Positions 61,600 to 64,000 of a stretch of 64,000 bases of DNA are shown here, piece after piece. The DNA comes from Caballeronia jiangsuensis (GTDB lineage: Bacteria > Pseudomonadota > Gammaproteobacteria > Burkholderiales > Burkholderiaceae). Positions within the stretch are counted from its first letter, which is position 1. Every line of letters starts with the position of its first letter. The notes below the pieces were generated by a model. It saw nothing but the letters and a program-made list of their open reading frames with translations, was not told where the DNA came from and did not search any database. The stretch covers positions 62,001 through 126,000 of the forward strand of contig JFHF01000004.1 in assembly GCA_000648925.1 (NCBI GenBank), given 5' to 3'. The position numbers and the translations under genes are program-made.

Positions 61600-62505
61600 T
61601 TACACCCTCCCTTTCCACGGCACCATCGCCTTCTCCAGATACCGCATCAGCATATCGAAGCACAGCGCGAAGAAGCCGATGACGATGATCCCCATGATCA
61701 CGACATCGCTTGCCAGAAACTCCGCCGCGTTCAGCACCATGAAACCGAGGCCGCGCGTCGAGGCGACCATTTCCGCCGCGACGAGCGTCGTCCAGCCCAC
61801 GCCGATGCCGATACGCATCCCCGTGAAAATCTCCGGCAGCGCCGACTTGAGAATCACGTGAATGACGACCTGCGTGCGCGTCGCGCCCATCGAATAGGCC
61901 GCGTGAATCTGCTCGATCGACACCGAGCGCACGCCCGCGCGCGCGGCGATCGCGAGCGGCGCGAAGATCGCGAGATAGATCAGAAACACTTTCGAGAACT
62001 CGCCGATGCCGAACCAGATGATGATGAGCGGCAGATACGCGAGCGGCGGCAGCGGCCGGTAGAACTCGATCGGCGGATCGAACACGCCGCGCGCGTGGCG
62101 CGAGACGCCCATCATCACGCCGACGGGAATCGCCGTGACGCAGGCGAGCGCGAACGCGCCGAACACGCGCAACAGGCTCGCGACGATATGTTCGGCGAGC
62201 GTCGAGTTGGCGAAGCCTTCGCTCGCCACCGAGATGAACTTCGCGAACACCGCTTGCGGCGACGGCAGAAAAAGCGGCTTGATCCAGTGCATGCCGGTGA
62301 TCAGAAACCAGCCGGCCAGCAGCACGGCGACCGTCGCGATGCTCATCGCGAGGCTGCTGCCGTAGCCCGGCACGCCGAAGGTGTCGCCCGGTTTCACAGG
62401 CTTTTTCTTCGACTGCCGCGCGGGTCTGCCGGGCGGATGCCGCGATGCGCCGATCTCCGTTTCGATCGCGGGACCGGCCACGGTCATCGATGCTCGCTTA
62501 TCCAT
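61600..62505 (-). CDS. ABC transporter permease (TauC/SsuC-like)
   Basis: 301 aa: a hydrophilic N-tail of about 55 residues, then six membrane helices and the EAA-type cytoplasmic loop ([11 protein letters not shown]). [18 protein letters not shown] is typical of sulfonate/nitrate/taurine permeases. ATG 62505 follows GAGGAG and overlaps the ATPase stop by 8 nt, so the two are coupled. Confidence 0.9.
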   Translation of the reverse strand: MDKRASMTVAGPAIETEIGASRHPPGRPARQSKKKPVKPGDTFGVPGYGSSLAMSIATVAVLLAGWFLITGMHWIKPLFLPSPQAVFAKFISVASEGFANSTLAEHIVASLLRVFGAFALACVTAIPVGVMMGVSRHARGVFDPPIEFYRPLPPLAYLPLIIIWFGIGEFSKVFLIYLAIFAPLAIAARAGVRSVSIEQIHAAYSMGATRTQVVIHVILKSALPEIFTGMRIGIGVGWTTLVAAEMVASTRGLGFMVLNAAEFLASDVVIMGIIVIGFFALCFDMLMRYLEKAMVPWKGRV

Positions 62506-63316
62506 GATGAAGCTCCTCGGCGGCGTGATGCGCGGCGCGTTCGTCGCCGTAGATGATGCCGAGCACGCGCTCGCGCATGTCGATGAAATCGGGACTCGAC
62601 TTGATCGCGCGCGCATCGCGGGTGGCGAGGAAGCGGCGGTTGAAATCGAGATCGTAGCTATGCGTGATGCGGCCCGGACGCGGCGACATCACGATCAGCC
62701 GGCTCGCCAGGAATAGCGCTTCCTCCACGCTGTGCGTGATGAAGAACAGCATCTTCTGCGTGCGCTGCCACACATCGAGCAGCAGTTCCTGAATGGTCTC
62801 GCGCGTGAGGGCGTCGAGCGCGGCCATCGGCTCGTCCATCAGCAGCATCGCGGGATCGCAGGTCAGCGCGCGGGCGATGCCCACACGCTGCTGCATGCCG
62901 CCCGACAACTGATAAATCATGTGCCTGTGGAAGTCCTGAAGGCCGACCAGCGCGAGGTTGCGTTTCGCGATCTCCTCGCGCTGCGCCTTCGGCACGCCCT
63001 GCAGCTTCAGGCCGAAGGTGGCGTTGTCGAGCACGTTGAGCCACGGCAGCAGCGCATGCTTCTGAAACACGACGCCGCGATCGGCGCCCGGTCCCTCCAC
63101 CGGCCGGCCGTTGAGCAGCATCTCGCCCGACGATGGCGCGATGAAGCCCGCCATCAGCGACAGCAGCGTCGTCTTGCCGCAACCCGACGCACCGAGCGCG
63201 ACGACGAATTCGCCATCGCCGATGGTGAGATCGATGCCATCGAGCGCATGCACGCGCTCGCCCGGGCGTCGTCCGGGAAACATCACATTGACGTTCTTCA
63301 CCTGCATGCAACCCAT
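62498..63316 (-). CDS. ABC transporter ATP-binding subunit (TauB/SsuB-like)
   Basis: 272 aa. Walker [11 protein letters not shown]-loop [10 protein letters not shown], signature L-S-G-G-M-Q-Q-R and Walker B L-L-L-M-D-E-P are complete. GGAGG four bases before ATG 63316 sets the start. It energises uptake of sulfonates, taurine or related anions with the TauC-like permease. Confidence 0.92.
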   Translation of the reverse strand: MGCMQVKNVNVMFPGRRPGERVHALDGIDLTIGDGEFVVALGASGCGKTTLLSLMAGFIAPSSGEMLLNGRPVEGPGADRGVVFQKHALLPWLNVLDNATFGLKLQGVPKAQREEIAKRNLALVGLQDFHRHMIYQLSGGMQQRVGIARALTCDPAMLLMDEPMAALDALTRETIQELLLDVWQRTQKMLFFITHSVEEALFLASRLIVMSPRPGRITHSYDLDFNRRFLATRDARAIKSSPDFIDMRERVLGIIYGDERAAHHAAEELHHG

Positions 63317-63371
63317 ATGTCCTCCCGGACTCGGATGTGGCAAGGGCAAGCGGCGCGTGCCCGGGTCAGGC

Positions 63372-64000
63372 TCATTTCAGCTTTTCGGCGGCCTCGACGT
63401 ATTCGGCCGTCACGTACTTCGAATAGTCCGGCAGCACTGCGTTGACCCGCTTCTGCTGCTTCAGGAAGACCGCCGTGTCCTTCAGCGCGAAGGCCGCGCG
63501 GCTCGATGCGCCGCCGCCGAGCCACTGTTTCGACGCCTGCTCCTGCGCCGACGGGTAGCCATACAGTGCGAGCGATTCCGGCACCTCGGCGGGCGTTCCG
63601 CCGATCGTCTTGGCGATCGCCGAAGCCTGTTGCGACTGCGCGCTCCACTTCGACGGATCGCTGCGATATTGCTGGTCGATATCCGAAATCGCCTTGACGA
63701 ACTTCGCCATGAAGTCCTTGTGCGCCTCGCCCCACGCGCGGTCCACCGCGATGCCATCGAAGGTCGGTTTGCCGAGCTTCGAGAGATCGCCCGACGTGAT
63801 CAGCACCTTGCCGCTTTTCTTCAGTTGCGAGAGCGCCGGGTCCCACACGTAGGCGGCGTCGATATCGCCGCGCTCCCATGCCGCCGCGATCTGGTTCGGC
63901 TGCATGTTGAGAATCTTCACGGAAGACGGATCGATGCCCCAGTGTTGCAGCGCAAACATCGTGTGATAGTGCGTCGTCGAGACGAACGGCACGCCGATGG
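63372..64000 (-). CDS. ABC transporter substrate-binding protein (TauA-like), N-terminus outside the window
   Basis: About 209 residues of the C-terminal part are visible and the frame stays open to the right edge. [24 protein letters not shown] and K-L-G-K-P-T-F-D match TauA/SsuA periplasmic binding proteins. It is the first gene of the minus-strand binding protein-ATPase-permease operon. The ligand site is only partly visible; a taurine-like sulfonate is the family default. Confidence 0.88.
   Translation of the reverse strand, partial: IGVPFVSTTHYHTMFALQHWGIDPSSVKILNMQPNQIAAAWERGDIDAAYVWDPALSQLKKSGKVLITSGDLSKLGKPTFDGIAVDRAWGEAHKDFMAKFVKAISDIDQQYRSDPSKWSAQSQQASAIAKTIGGTPAEVPESLALYGYPSAQEQASKQWLGGGASSRAAFALKDTAVFLKQQKRVNAVLPDYSKYVTAEYVEAAEKLK

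Overview
The window is about 64 kb of GC-rich, densely coding DNA. Gene content points to a member of the Burkholderiaceae, most likely the Caballeronia/Paraburkholderia/Burkholderia group: a Burkholderia-type porin, a NodT-type RND cassette, a phasin, polyhydroxyalkanoate genes, an ECF42 sigma/DGPF pair and many CoA-dependent catabolic genes. This placement is an inference from family resemblance, not from a marker gene. I saw no rRNA, tRNA, CRISPR array, insertion sequence or phage gene. Gene starts were chosen from Shine-Dalgarno spacing and family length, and several differ from the longest open frame.

Layout. 1-4.8 kb: end of a membrane fusion protein, an RND pump and an outer-membrane lipoprotein, each overlapping the next by 4 nt. 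4.9-7.7 kb: MFS exporter, PEP mutase/isocitrate lyase-like protein and an SDR. 7.9-8.8 kb: a 67-aa protein translationally coupled to a free-standing six-helix membrane domain that resembles the diheme anchor of some adenylate cyclases. 8.8-15.5 kb (minus): FAD monooxygenase, ECF42 sigma with its DGPF partner, MFS, NUDIX, and an MscS channel fused to a degenerate cyclic-nucleotide domain. 15.7-18.6 kb: zinc alcohol dehydrogenase, a GMC oxidoreductase remnant, a possible 2OG-type oxygenase and a phasin. 18.7-22.6 kb (minus): HigA-like regulator, double-domain KaiC ATPase and hybrid histidine kinase, packed as one operon. 22.8-26.2 kb: CHAD protein, NUDIX and an acyl-CoA dehydrogenase.

26.2-31.0 kb (minus) is a compact medium-chain PHA module: acyl-CoA ligase, (R)-hydratase, class II-like PHA synthase and PhaZ depolymerase. 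Fatty acids could be activated, hydrated, polymerised and later released by one gene set. A BON protein and a porin follow. 33.1-38.2 kb is a catabolic operon (quinone oxidoreductase, TauD-type dioxygenase, beta-keto acid cleavage enzyme, MFS, 62-aa protein, Rieske ferredoxin) whose substrate I cannot name. 38.2-49.3 kb holds a lipoprotein methyltransferase-like protein, an isochorismatase-type hydrolase, divergent metR/metE with a clear operator, cobF, a Fur-box TonB receptor and acnB.

49.6-61.5 kb is a branched-dicarboxylate catabolic locus. Two MmgE/PrpD genes face a minus-strand operon (citramalyl-CoA-lyase-like enzyme, MaoC hydratase, acyl-CoA dehydrogenase, two CaiB/BaiF proteins, nitroreductase, crotonase), followed by an MFS carrier and a TetR regulator. 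It resembles the itaconate (ict-ich-ccl) locus of Pseudomonas aeruginosa. The same palindromic motif, CTAAC-N6-TAG(T/G)TA, lies before the MmgE/PrpD pair and twice in the divergent promoter region, suggesting a single regulon. The window ends in a TauABC-like ABC transporter that is cut by the right edge.
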